Of a stretch of 43,570 nt of DNA, positions 1 to 7,437 are shown piece after piece; positions within the stretch are counted from its first letter, which is position 1, and every line of letters starts with the position of its first letter. The DNA lies in IMG/VR virus record IMGVR_UViG_3300018417_000016, positions 1 to 43,570 of that record, one strand, 5' to 3'. The notes below the pieces were generated by a model. It did not search any database, had not been told where the DNA came from, and saw only the letters and a list, made by a program, of their open reading frames with translations. The DNA comes from a virus. The translations under genes and the position numbers were made by a program.

Positions 1-2
1 AT

Positions 3-626
3 AAAACTGGTCAGAAAACTATCGAAATGATTGGTGCAAACTTTGTTGCATCTGAACCATCTATCTTTGGCACACCTAGTCAAGATTACATTAAGAAAGA
101 AATCGCTTGGTACGAAAGCGAGTCAACTAACATCTACGACATCAATAAAGAGTCTGGAGCTGATGCCCCTGCTGCTTGGAAATATTCAGCAGACAAGCAT
201 GGCAATATCAACTCTAACTATGGCCATCTTGTTTTCTCGGATAAGTACTTCAAACAATTTTATATGGCCTTTGATGAATTATGGTGTAATCCAGACAGCC
301 GCCGTGCTCAAATGGTTTACAACCGTCCATCAATCTGGGTTGAATTCAATGAAGGCGGTAAGTCTGACTTCATCTGTACAAATGCACAAACATTCTATAT
401 TCGTGATGGTGTCTTGATGATGGTATCTCAAATGCGTTCTAATGATGTTGTTTTTGGCTATAAGAATGATTATGCTTGGGCACAATACCTTATGGACAAG
501 TTTGTTTCTAATTGGAATGAAATGGCTGCAGTTACAGGTGAACATGGCGAGATTGAAAAAGGTATGCTCATCTGGCAAGTCATGAACTTGCATGTTTACG
601 AAAGACATTTTAATTTGGTGAAATAA
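3..626 (+). CDS. 42: dCMP hydroxymethylase (gp42), 5' partial
   Basis: Converts dCMP to 5-hydroxymethyl-dCMP with methylene-tetrahydrofolate, the first committed step to hydroxymethylcytosine DNA. The frame is open to the left edge, and the residues before the first ATG (position 27) already match T4 gp42 (KTGxKTIE, then IGAxFVA), so the true start is outside the window. Counting from the Met at 27, the thymidylate-synthase-fold catalytic Cys is C117 (SDFICTN). The pyrimidine-selecting position, Asn in thymidylate synthase, is Asp (D148 in GYKNDYAW), as in T4 gp42; this favours dCMP over dUMP. The C-terminus stops soon after the HVYxRHF motif and is shorter than T4's by about 25 residues. The stop overlaps the next ATG by one base (TAATG). 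The family call is firm; exact substrate is inferred from the Asp. Confidence 0.95.
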   Translation, partial: KTGQKTIEMIGANFVASEPSIFGTPSQDYIKKEIAWYESESTNIYDINKESGADAPAAWKYSADKHGNINSNYGHLVFSDKYFKQFYMAFDELWCNPDSRRAQMVYNRPSIWVEFNEGGKSDFICTNAQTFYIRDGVLMMVSQMRSNDVVFGYKNDYAWAQYLMDKFVSNWNEMAAVTGEHGEIEKGMLIWQVMNLHVYERHFNLVK

Positions 627-862
627 TGGAAAAGCCTAATAAGCTTATTCTTATCTCTGATATTATTGAGACAAGAGTACGAAAAGAAAAAGAAATTGAG
701 TATTACCAAAAACAAATCGAGAAAATACAGCAAAAAATGTTCTTTCTTCAAAAAGATTTAGAAATTACAAATCTTATCATAGATATGATTGAAAAAGAAA
801 AAGTTGTAGACATAAAAGAGCGAATGGAACAAAAGCTCTTAGGTAAGAAAGATGATGGGTAG
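626..862 (+). CDS. Small coiled-coil hypothetical protein
   Basis: A 78-residue, strongly charged protein, rich in Lys, Glu and Gln, predicted mostly helical. Residues 18-60 have heptad-like hydrophobic spacing typical of a coiled coil. I do not recognise a family. It starts on the last base of the gp42 stop codon and overlaps the dCMP deaminase start by 11 bases, so it is embedded in the nucleotide-metabolism operon and probably translationally coupled. No signal peptide or membrane segment is visible. Function unknown; an adaptor or oligomerisation role is only a guess. Confidence 0.7.
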   Translation: MEKPNKLILISDIIETRVRKEKEIEYYQKQIEKIQQKMFFLQKDLEITNLIIDMIEKEKVVDIKERMEQKLLGKKDDG

Positions 863-1391
863 AATGGAATATTACGAAGAAAGATACCAGCGAGAAAGCT
901 ATTGGGATTATATGGGACGACGTATGCGAGAAGAAGATCAAAAAGATCTCAAGTGGGATCTGCGCTTTATGCAAATGGCACATACAATTTCTACTTGGTC
1001 CAAAGATCCTTCAAGTAAAATTGGCGCCGTAGTTGTCAATGATGAGAAACGTATTCTTGCTACTGGATACAACGGTTTTCCAAGAGGTATTGAAGACAGC
1101 GAAGAACGGCTTAATAACAGAGATGAAAAGTATCCTCGCATTATTCATGCTGAAATGAATGCATTGATGAATGCTCTTTACAATGGTGTATCTGTTAAAG
1201 GTTGCACCTTATACGTATATGGATTACCAATATGCCCAGATTGCACTAAGTGTGTTATACAAGCTGGAATTAAGCGAGTTGTAATACCTACGTTTAAAAC
1301 TAAAAAAGGTGAATGGGAAAAAATTTGGCTTGAAAAAAGTTTACCAATGTTTAAGGAAAGTGGTGTCGTAGTCGTGGATCTAAGTTTATAG
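852..1391 (+). CDS. cd: dCMP deaminase
   Basis: Zinc-dependent deaminase turning dCMP into dUMP, which supplies thymidylate synthesis in phage-infected cells. The zinc-site motif is present: H99-A-E101 (HAEMNA, with E101 as the proton shuttle), followed by C128 and C131 in PICPDCTK. The core runs from about residue 35 (LRFMQMAHTIS) to 150, the usual layout of the T4 Cd/ComEB family. The first 30 residues are a charged extension (YYEERYQRESYW), longer than usual. Starts at 852 or 855 are both possible; both overlap the preceding gene. In an hmC phage this enzyme competes with gp42 for dCMP and so helps set the T:hmC balance. Confidence 0.93.
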   Translation: MMGRMEYYEERYQRESYWDYMGRRMREEDQKDLKWDLRFMQMAHTISTWSKDPSSKIGAVVVNDEKRILATGYNGFPRGIEDSEERLNNRDEKYPRIIHAEMNALMNALYNGVSVKGCTLYVYGLPICPDCTKCVIQAGIKRVVIPTFKTKKGEWEKIWLEKSLPMFKESGVVVVDLSL

Positions 1392-1420
1392 TTGACATTT
1401 GGCTAAATATAAGGTAAAAT
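1392..1420 (+). promoter_or_regulatory. Sigma-70-type (early) promoter
   Basis: TTGACA at 1392-1397, a 17-base spacer, then TAAAAT at 1415-1420: a near-consensus host promoter in the short gap before the glycosyltransferase gene, whose ribosome site AAGGAG lies at about 1434-1439. It would start an early transcript covering the glycosyltransferase, mutase and methyltransferase genes. A TAAATATA element at 1404-1411, inside the spacer, resembles the late motif but is weaker. Confidence 0.7.
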
Positions 1421-1444
1421 GTAACTAAAGTGTAAGGAGTCATA

Positions 1445-2542
1445 ATGAAAAAAATTCTTGTAACCGGTATGAATAAGCTCCAATGTACGAAAGACTTCTT
1501 TCTACAGCAACAGCTTCAAGTAGTACCATCTCACTATTCGCTTATTCGTTGTCTTGAAGATATGGGCTACGAGGTTGAGCAAAGACCTGTAAGACTAGGC
1601 GAGAACCTAGATGAATATGATGAGGTAATTGTATATATCCACAGTATTCAGGCTTTCTGTCAGTTCCTCTGGGCCGGTCTGTATGCAGTACACGCTCGTC
1701 CAAACTGCATTATTGCTTTTGATGATTGGCAGTTTAAACAGATCTACAGCACCATTGAAACATACAAAGAGAAGCTTGAAGCAAATGATGAAGGCGTATT
1801 CCGTCAGTATCTCTTTGATCTATGGCAAGGTGTCGAAGATAAAGATACTGTTGCGTCATATAAAGAACAATATATTGATGCTTGTAATATTATCACCAGT
1901 AAAGAAAATCGTCTGCTTGTAAGTGCGTTTGCAGGTGGCGATATGTCAACACTAGAACTTGGCTGGAAAGAAGAAAACGTTTATACATACAATCCAAATC
2001 CATATCACCTGAATCGTCGCTCAGACAACGGTTATGGAACTGGAACAGTAGCACTAGATAATTTCTTTGGTGATACCCCAGAAAAAGAAATGAAATGGAA
2101 TTTTGCGTCTCTTGTACAAGAGAAAACGCGAAAATGGCTCAAGGCGCAGCAACCTGACGATTGGAAGTGGGAAATTGTTTACTACGGAGCGAAGCGTGGT
2201 AAGTATAAGTCAGAGCGTAAAACCGAACCCGAAATGGTAAAAGTATTCGAACAACAATGGGGCTGTCTAATGCCCGGATACTTCCATGCCGGATCTGGGT
2301 GGTGGCGAGCACGCCCACTGCAGGTTGCTGACGCCGGTTCTATTATCATTGGTGATAAACCTGAAATGATGGTTTACTATCAAGACGACGCATTGGCTGG
2401 TCTAAAAGTACAAGACGTTGAAGCAATGGATCTTACTCAATTGCAAACAACTGCTAAAGCTCAGCGTGATGCTCTATATGATAACCATCCTTTGAATACT
2501 TTCGTACAACAGGAAGAAATCAAAAGGTGTTTGGAAGCATGA
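1445..2542 (+). CDS. GT-B-like glycosyltransferase, candidate hmC-DNA glycosyltransferase
   Basis: A 365-residue protein. The start MKKILVTGMN and the region near residue 62 (EVIVYIHSIQAF) look like the N-terminal Rossmann half of a GT-B enzyme. The C-terminal half starts near residue 243 with IVYYGAKRGKYKSER, which resembles the YGG-x-x-R-x-G-x-R stretch of T4 beta-glucosyltransferase. A later segment, RARPLQVADAGSIIIGDKPEM (residues 288-308), resembles the nucleotide-sugar-binding RVWETMASD region. These are similarities by eye, not an alignment. The gene follows gp42 and dCMP deaminase and overlaps a UDP-galactopyranose mutase by the ATGA junction, which suggests a sugar transferred to hydroxymethylcytosine. 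A surface-glycan transferase is the alternative. Confidence 0.6.
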   Translation: MKKILVTGMNKLQCTKDFFLQQQLQVVPSHYSLIRCLEDMGYEVEQRPVRLGENLDEYDEVIVYIHSIQAFCQFLWAGLYAVHARPNCIIAFDDWQFKQIYSTIETYKEKLEANDEGVFRQYLFDLWQGVEDKDTVASYKEQYIDACNIITSKENRLLVSAFAGGDMSTLELGWKEENVYTYNPNPYHLNRRSDNGYGTGTVALDNFFGDTPEKEMKWNFASLVQEKTRKWLKAQQPDDWKWEIVYYGAKRGKYKSERKTEPEMVKVFEQQWGCLMPGYFHAGSGWWRARPLQVADAGSIIIGDKPEMMVYYQDDALAGLKVQDVEAMDLTQLQTTAKAQRDALYDNHPLNTFVQQEEIKRCLEA

Positions 2543-3549
2543 AGAGAATACTTGTAGTAGGAGCCGGTTTATCTGGTGCGACGATTGCTCGTGATCTTGC
2601 TGATATAGGCTATAAGGTTCATGTAATCGATCGTCGTAATCATGTCGCAGGTAACGCTTATGATTATGTAAATGAACACGGCATCCGAGTTCACGAATAT
2701 GGTCCTCATTTGTTTCATACAAACAACGAGCGAGTATTCACTTGGATGTCACGATTTACTGAATGGGTTGAATATCGCCATAAAGTAAAAGCTCAACTAG
2801 AAGATGGCCGATACGCTACACTACCGGTTAATCGAGAAACAAAAGATATGGTCGGTGAAGAAAATGTTCTTGATGTATTCTTCCGTCCATATACAAAGAA
2901 AATGTGGGGAGTTGAACTAGACCAACTCAATCCTGATATTATTAATCGCGTACCAATTCGTGATGATGATAATGAGTACTATTTCCCTGATGATAAGATT
3001 CAGTACATGCCACGACACGGCTATACGAAGATGGTTGAGAATATGCTCCATCATCATAATATCACTCTAGGTCTTAATACAGATTTCAATGTTAACATGG
3101 AAAAGAATTACGATCATGTTTTCAACTCTATGCCAATTGATCAGTACTTTGAATTTAAATATGGTAAGCTTCCATATCGATCAATTAAGTTTGAAACTGT
3201 GAGCTTACCAATTCCACAGGCTCTGCCTACCGCAACTGTGAACTTTACTCACCACGGTCCAAAGACTCGTGTGACTGAATGGAAAAATATCCCTTGTCAC
3301 GGAGATAATAAATATATCACAACACTGACTTTCGAAGAGCCATGCGACTACGCTGACAACAATTTCGAAAGGTACTATCCGGTTAAAGATCGTGATGGTA
3401 AGAACAGAGAGTTGTATGAACGATATAAAAATGACCAGCCAGAGAATGTTACCTTTATAGGACGCTGCGGTTTGTATGCTTATCTTGATATGCATCAGGC
3501 AGTTAACTCAGCTTTGGCAATAGCGAGAAAGTTTATAGATGATGAATGA
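2539..3549 (+). CDS. glf: UDP-galactopyranose mutase
   Basis: FAD enzyme interconverting UDP-galactopyranose and UDP-galactofuranose. Visible motifs: dinucleotide-binding VVGAGLSGATIA near the N-terminus followed by the Glu/Asp-like strand end HVIDRRNHVAGNAYD; the diagnostic EYGPHLFHTN; RPYTKKMWG; and the C-terminal FAD/substrate segment GRCGLYAYLDMHQAVNSAL. At 336 residues it is a little shorter than bacterial Glf (about 370-390). I chose the ATG at 2539, which overlaps the previous stop (ATGA) and has an AAAAGG ribosome site upstream; a GTG at 2527 would add four residues. Coupling to the glycosyltransferase implies it makes that enzyme's donor. Mutase activity on UDP-arabinose is a possible variant of this family. 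Confidence 0.9.
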   Translation: MKRILVVGAGLSGATIARDLADIGYKVHVIDRRNHVAGNAYDYVNEHGIRVHEYGPHLFHTNNERVFTWMSRFTEWVEYRHKVKAQLEDGRYATLPVNRETKDMVGEENVLDVFFRPYTKKMWGVELDQLNPDIINRVPIRDDDNEYYFPDDKIQYMPRHGYTKMVENMLHHHNITLGLNTDFNVNMEKNYDHVFNSMPIDQYFEFKYGKLPYRSIKFETVSLPIPQALPTATVNFTHHGPKTRVTEWKNIPCHGDNKYITTLTFEEPCDYADNNFERYYPVKDRDGKNRELYERYKNDQPENVTFIGRCGLYAYLDMHQAVNSALAIARKFIDDE

Positions 3550-4753
3550 TTTTACCCATGCAAGTATAGTCCCACTTATTGGAGGTGAAACCATTGGTTC
3601 ACATCGAGCCTTTGGTGCACCACCAATTCATTTTATGTCATACGAAGCATTCGAAGGTAATGACAAACACATCCTTAATTATTACAATAATGAAATACCG
3701 TACCATGTATTAGATGCTGGTAGTAGCATTCCAGAACAAAAGGCTGATGTTGTATCGTCAGTTTGTCCTTGCGCTGGTTTGTCTATGATGTCGCATGGTT
3801 ATGGTGACGATAATGATAATAATAAATGGATGATTGAAACAGCAAACCTAATTCTTGGTGATTATCAACCAAAATGTTTTTGGGGTGAGAATGCTCCAGG
3901 ATTTGCTGGTAAAATTGGTACAAATGTTAGAAACCAAATGAAAGCGATTGGTGCAGATAACGGTTATACTATGTCCGTATATCGTACTAAGTCATTGCTT
4001 CATGGTGTACCACAAGTTCGAGAACGCTCATTTTACTTCTTTTGGAAAGATACAAATGGGCAGGTTCCAATTTTTAATTATTACAATCGCGAATATACTC
4101 CGATCGAAGAGTTAATTCGTAATGTAAAATCAAACTTCCAGACAGAACCAATCAATAAGAAAAAGCCATCGGATAATCCGTACTATAAGTATATCCTTGA
4201 AGAAGTTGAAGGTGGTAAGACTCATACAGAACATTCTAAGGATGTCGATCCAACATCAGCTCGTGGTGTAGATGCTTTCTCTTATATCGAAAGAGCAGGT
4301 AAAACATACAATGAAGTAGCCGAATGGATGGAAGCAAATGGCTATGAGAATGAAGTTGAGAAATGTAAGTACAAACATGAAAAGCTTGCGCGTGGCGGAA
4401 GTATCATGAGAAGAGGTGTAATTGTTCCAAAAGATCGTATTGGTGCTTTTGTTGGTCACTATCCTACTATGCTTACTCATCCTGATGAAGATCGATTTAT
4501 TAATTACCGAGAAGCTATGTCAATCATGGGGCTGCCCGAAGACTTTGAATTGGTCGATGCGGGCCCTAAAGTAGCAAACCATATATGCCAAAACGTACCT
4601 GTGCAAACAGCCACAGACATGGCTACAGAGGTTCTAGCAACACTCCGTGGTGAAAGAAAAATGGTTGACACCGACTACATTTTGCAGTATAATGGTACTC
4701 AGAAGTTAGAATATAACGAAAAAGTTACAACACTTGAGGCGTTTTTTGGATGA
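3539..4753 (+). CDS. DNA cytosine-C5 methyltransferase
   Basis: A 404-residue Dcm-type enzyme. Motifs in order: a degenerate SAM motif I (PLIGGETIG, residues 12-20), motif IV with the catalytic Pro-Cys at P77-C78 (SVCPCAGLS), motif VI E117-N118 (WGENAP), motif VIII Q159-V-R161-E-R163, and motif IX/X at the C-terminus (NYREAMSIMGLPEDF, then VANHICQNVPV). The stretch between residues 190 and 290 would be the target-recognition region. It overlaps the mutase by 11 bases and the next gene by 4. Its presence in a phage predicted to hydroxymethylate its cytosines is odd: it may act on unmodified cytosine, on host DNA, or as a repurposed C5-modifying enzyme. The fold call is firm; substrate is not known. 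Confidence 0.88.
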   Translation: MMNDFTHASIVPLIGGETIGSHRAFGAPPIHFMSYEAFEGNDKHILNYYNNEIPYHVLDAGSSIPEQKADVVSSVCPCAGLSMMSHGYGDDNDNNKWMIETANLILGDYQPKCFWGENAPGFAGKIGTNVRNQMKAIGADNGYTMSVYRTKSLLHGVPQVRERSFYFFWKDTNGQVPIFNYYNREYTPIEELIRNVKSNFQTEPINKKKPSDNPYYKYILEEVEGGKTHTEHSKDVDPTSARGVDAFSYIERAGKTYNEVAEWMEANGYENEVEKCKYKHEKLARGGSIMRRGVIVPKDRIGAFVGHYPTMLTHPDEDRFINYREAMSIMGLPEDFELVDAGPKVANHICQNVPVQTATDMATEVLATLRGERKMVDTDYILQYNGTQKLEYNEKVTTLEAFFG

Positions 4754-5385
4754 GAACAGACTTTATACTAGACTTTGAAACAATAGGGCAATGCTCTCGT
4801 ATTGCACCAGCAATTGATTGTTCTTATACAATATTCATATGGGATCGTTTTCTTGATGAGCCTTATTCGTTTCATGAACTAATATCCGGCGCTCATAGAT
4901 CTAAACTTTCGATTCAAGATCAAATTAAAAACTATGATTTTTCTTACAAGTCAGAAGACTTAGATTGGTGGATGAATCAATCAAAAGAAGTGCGCGCAAA
5001 TATTAAACCGAGAGATACTGATCTTACAGTAGTTCAATTTATAGAAGAAATGATTGGCTACCTTCGCTCTCAAGATAAAATTGATTATTGGTGGAGTAGA
5101 TCAAACAGCTTTGATCCTGTAATTCTTGACCACCTTTCAATGTCAATAAAGAAAGATAAGTTTTTAAACGAATATATTCCTTACTGGAAGAACCGTGATA
5201 CTCGAACGTTTATTGACGCTAAGTTTAACTTCACTACAAAAAATGGATTTGTGCCCGTAGAAAATAAAGAGTTATGGGAACAAGTATTTAATGCTCATAA
5301 TAGTACGCATGATATCGCCGCAGATATTTTGAGACTTCAAGCTATTCATAGAGCAGAAAATGATATGGAGCAAGTAGAAATATGA
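4750..5385 (+). CDS. dexA: DexA-like 3'-5' exonuclease
   Basis: DnaQ-superfamily (DEDDh) exonuclease matching T4 exonuclease A. Metal-binding residues: D8 and E10 in ILDFETIG, D122 in SNSFDPVIL, and the closing H187/D192 pair in HDIAADI. Other conserved blocks shared with DexA are WWMNQSKEVRANIKP and the NRDTRT segment before the third motif. At 211 residues it is close to T4 DexA (227). It begins in an ATGA overlap with the methyltransferase and ends in one with the next glycosyltransferase. T4 DexA degrades single-stranded DNA; a part in host-DNA breakdown or recombination is the likely role. Confidence 0.88.
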   Translation: MRTDFILDFETIGQCSRIAPAIDCSYTIFIWDRFLDEPYSFHELISGAHRSKLSIQDQIKNYDFSYKSEDLDWWMNQSKEVRANIKPRDTDLTVVQFIEEMIGYLRSQDKIDYWWSRSNSFDPVILDHLSMSIKKDKFLNEYIPYWKNRDTRTFIDAKFNFTTKNGFVPVENKELWEQVFNAHNSTHDIAADILRLQAIHRAENDMEQVEI

Positions 5386-6242
5386 AAATTGAAGTAAGTA
5401 TTGAAGAGTTAAGAAAGCACAAGCTCTTCATTGGAACACCAATGTACGGTGCGCAGTGTGCAGGTACATACACAAAGTCTTGTACAGACTTATCTATGAT
5501 GTGCGCTCATAACGGAATTCCTTTGCAATTCTATTATTTGTTTAATGAAAGCTTAATTCAACGAGCTCGTAATTATATTGTAGATGAATTTTTGCGCTCT
5601 GATTGTTCTCATTTAGTATTCATTGATGCAGACATTGGCTTTAATCCTCGTGATATCTTAGGATTGCTTGCTGTACAATTAGCAGACCCAGAAAACAAAC
5701 ACGTCGTTACTGGCCCATATCCTAAAAAGACAATCGCTTGGGAAAAAGTACAAGCTGCAGCGAAAGCAGGTAAAGCAGATGATAATCCTTTTGAATTAGA
5801 AAACTATACTGCTGATTATGTATTTAATCCTGTGAATAAGAAAACATCATTTAATCTGGGCGAGCCACTTGAAATTGGTGAAGGTGGTACTGGATTCATG
5901 CTAATACCACGAGAAACTCTTGAAAAATTTAAAGAAGCATATCCAGAACTTGGTTATAAACCAGACCATGCTCGTACAGAGAACTTTGATGGTACCCGTG
6001 AAATTACTGCTTTCTTTGATTGCATTATTGATCCAGATACTAAACGTTATTTGTCTGAGGATTATTTCTTTTGCAAATGGGTTCGTAAAGCTGGTATGAA
6101 AGTATGGTTGTGCCCTTGGATGCAACTACAGCATATTGGTCAATACGTGTTCAAAGGTTCGTTAGGTCATATCGGTCAACTTGGTATGTCTGCAACAGCG
6201 GATGCAAAAAGCAACCGTAAAAATTACCGGAAAAAAAAGTAG
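5382..6242 (+). CDS. GT-A family glycosyltransferase
   Basis: A 286-residue GT2-like enzyme. The DxD metal/nucleotide-sugar motif is D82-A-D84 in VFIDADIGF, preceded by the SLIQRARN stretch that lines the donor site. A GGTGFMLIP segment and the SEDYFFCKWVRKAG acceptor/base motif follow, and the C-terminus HIGQYVFKG is typical of a family found in many marine T4-like phages near the clamp gene. Because that family also occurs in phages without hydroxymethylcytosine, DNA may not be its target; a glycan or capsid protein is possible. It may instead add a second sugar to modified bases. Overlaps dexA by the ATGA junction. Confidence 0.8.
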   Translation: MKIEVSIEELRKHKLFIGTPMYGAQCAGTYTKSCTDLSMMCAHNGIPLQFYYLFNESLIQRARNYIVDEFLRSDCSHLVFIDADIGFNPRDILGLLAVQLADPENKHVVTGPYPKKTIAWEKVQAAAKAGKADDNPFELENYTADYVFNPVNKKTSFNLGEPLEIGEGGTGFMLIPRETLEKFKEAYPELGYKPDHARTENFDGTREITAFFDCIIDPDTKRYLSEDYFFCKWVRKAGMKVWLCPWMQLQHIGQYVFKGSLGHIGQLGMSATADAKSNRKNYRKKK

Positions 6243-6271
6243 TTGACAGTGAATGAAAACCGTGATATATT
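6243..6271 (+). promoter_or_regulatory. Sigma-70-type promoter of the clamp gene
   Basis: TTGACA at 6243-6248, 17-base spacer, TATATT at 6266-6271. It lies in the gap before gene 45 and starts right after the previous stop codon. Together with the late-like motif just downstream it gives the clamp gene a stacked early and late promoter region. Confidence 0.75.
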
Positions 6272-6272
6272 T

Positions 6273-6280
6273 AATAAATA
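6273..6280 (+). promoter_or_regulatory. Late-promoter-like motif (AATAAATA)
   Basis: Seven of eight bases match the T4 late -10 motif TATAAATA. It sits 27 bases before the gp45 start, downstream of a sigma-70 promoter. T4 gene 45 is likewise transcribed at several stages. Weak on its own because A+T-rich octamers are common here. Confidence 0.4.
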
Positions 6281-6307
6281 ATCTGTGAAATCAAGGAGTT
6301 ATATATA

Positions 6308-6970
6308 ATGAAATTTAGTGAACGTACTCTTACGATCCTTAAAAGTTTTGCGACAATCAACAAGTCTATCCTGATGAAGGAAGGCAATGTTCTCAAAACT
6401 GTAACACCGGAAAAGACATTGGTTGCAACTGCAACAATTCCAGATCAAATCCCGGCACAAGCATGTGTTTATGATTTGTCTCGATTCTTGTCTATTCTCG
6501 GTCTATATCAGGATCCGGATGTTGAATTCCATGATAAGTACTTTACTATTCAGGATGGTAAACGTAAAACCAAGTACGTGTATGCAGACATTTCTATGAT
6601 TCATGCAGCACCTGAAAAAGATATTCAATTACCATCGGCCGATGTCGAGGTAACTGTTTCTTGGGAAGATATGTCGTCTGTTGTTAAAGCAGCCGGTGTT
6701 CTTCAATTTTCAGAAGTTGCTTTCGTTGGTGAGGGTGGTAAAATCTACCTAAAAGCAATTGATAGCAACAATGATAATTCTGATGATTATGGCGTCGAAA
6801 TTGGCGTTACATCTGATGAATTTAAGATTATCATTAAAACCGATAATCTTAAGCTTTTGCCTCAGGATTACCAAGTTACTCTATGCGCAAAGGGTATCTC
6901 TGAGTTCAAAAGTGAGGGTGTCACATATTTTGTGGCAATTGATACTAAGTCGACTTATAAGAAAGGATGA
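6308..6970 (+). CDS. 45: Sliding clamp (gp45)
   Basis: Trimeric DNA-polymerase processivity clamp, also the mobile activator of late transcription in T4. The opening MKFSERTLTILKSFATINKS aligns with T4 gp45 (LLKNFATINS). The SRFLSILGLYQDPDVEF block, LKLLPQDYQVTLCAKGIS block and the YFVAIDTKST C-terminus are also conserved. 220 residues versus 228 in T4. A strong ribosome site (AAGGAG at 6293-6298, nine bases upstream) precedes the ATG. Presence of gp45 agrees with the T4-type late promoters in this window. Confidence 0.95.
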   Translation: MKFSERTLTILKSFATINKSILMKEGNVLKTVTPEKTLVATATIPDQIPAQACVYDLSRFLSILGLYQDPDVEFHDKYFTIQDGKRKTKYVYADISMIHAAPEKDIQLPSADVEVTVSWEDMSSVVKAAGVLQFSEVAFVGEGGKIYLKAIDSNNDNSDDYGVEIGVTSDEFKIIIKTDNLKLLPQDYQVTLCAKGISEFKSEGVTYFVAIDTKSTYKKG

Positions 6971-6976
6971 TAAATT

Positions 6977-7249
6977 ATGGCTGAACAAGAACAGCAACAG
7001 CAGGAACAACAGGTAAATATCTCATTGCAGGATATTGCTACAGTTGTTCAAATGATTGATGTGGTCTCACGTCGTGGTGCCTTTGAAGGCAATGAAATGG
7101 CTGGCGTAGGTATGCTACGCAATAAGATGGACATGTTCCTCCGTCAAAATGCACCACAAGGCGAAGAACCAAAAGGTCAAATGCCAAACGCCGAAGCGCC
7201 TGCAGCAGTACCAGCGGATGCTCCTCTGGCTGATAAGGTAGCAAGCTAA
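6977..7249 (+). CDS. Conserved small hypothetical protein downstream of gp45
   Basis: 90 residues: a Gln/Glu-rich start (EQEQQQQEQQ), a predicted helical core (LQDIATVVQMIDVVSRRGAF, then VGMLRNKMDMFL) and a Pro/Ala-rich flexible tail from about residue 60. Similar short proteins with an 'xxIDxxxxRGAFxxxEM' core are common in T4-like phages, but I cannot attach a function. It follows gp45 by six bases and is followed immediately by a strong hairpin, so it is probably the last gene on the abundant clamp transcript. Confidence 0.75.
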   Translation: MAEQEQQQQEQQVNISLQDIATVVQMIDVVSRRGAFEGNEMAGVGMLRNKMDMFLRQNAPQGEEPKGQMPNAEAPAAVPADAPLADKVAS

Positions 7250-7437
7250 TGACTATGGGCGGGGAAGTATCCCCGCCTATTTACCGTAACTGTGAATTCT
7301 GTGGAAAAGAATTTAAAGTTGTACTTTTCCACAACTATGTGATATATTGTTCTAGCAAATGCGTTAATGACGCTCTTAATTATGAAAACGGTGAAACATG
7401 TCAATCGAATCAAAAACAAATGAAGTCCTCTGGGTAG
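7249..7437 (+). CDS. Small zinc-finger-like protein
   Basis: 62 residues with a CEFCGKEF knuckle near residue 15 and a YCSSKC pair near residue 34, together a plausible four-Cys zinc site. The ATG overlaps the stop of the previous gene (TAATG), and the ORF runs 40 bases into gene 44. A strong hairpin (7258-7277) lies inside its first codons, which makes the start uncertain, but there is no other Met before the Cys motif. The spaced Cys pairs argue for a real gene. Function unknown. Confidence 0.55.
   Translation: MTMGGEVSPPIYRNCEFCGKEFKVVLFHNYVIYCSSKCVNDALNYENGETCQSNQKQMKSSG
7258..7282 (+). terminator. GC-rich hairpin, terminator or attenuator
   Basis: A perfect 8-bp stem, GGCGGGGA (7258-7265) and TCCCCGCC (7270-7277), with a four-base loop, followed by TATTT. 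It lies just after the gene that follows gp45 and before gene 44. The T tract is short, so termination may be partial. Confidence 0.6.

Noticed and set aside
330-608. Minus-strand ORF opposite gp42
   Set aside because: Shadow of a strongly recognised gene; composition is unlike a protein and there is no ribosome site or neighbouring operon.
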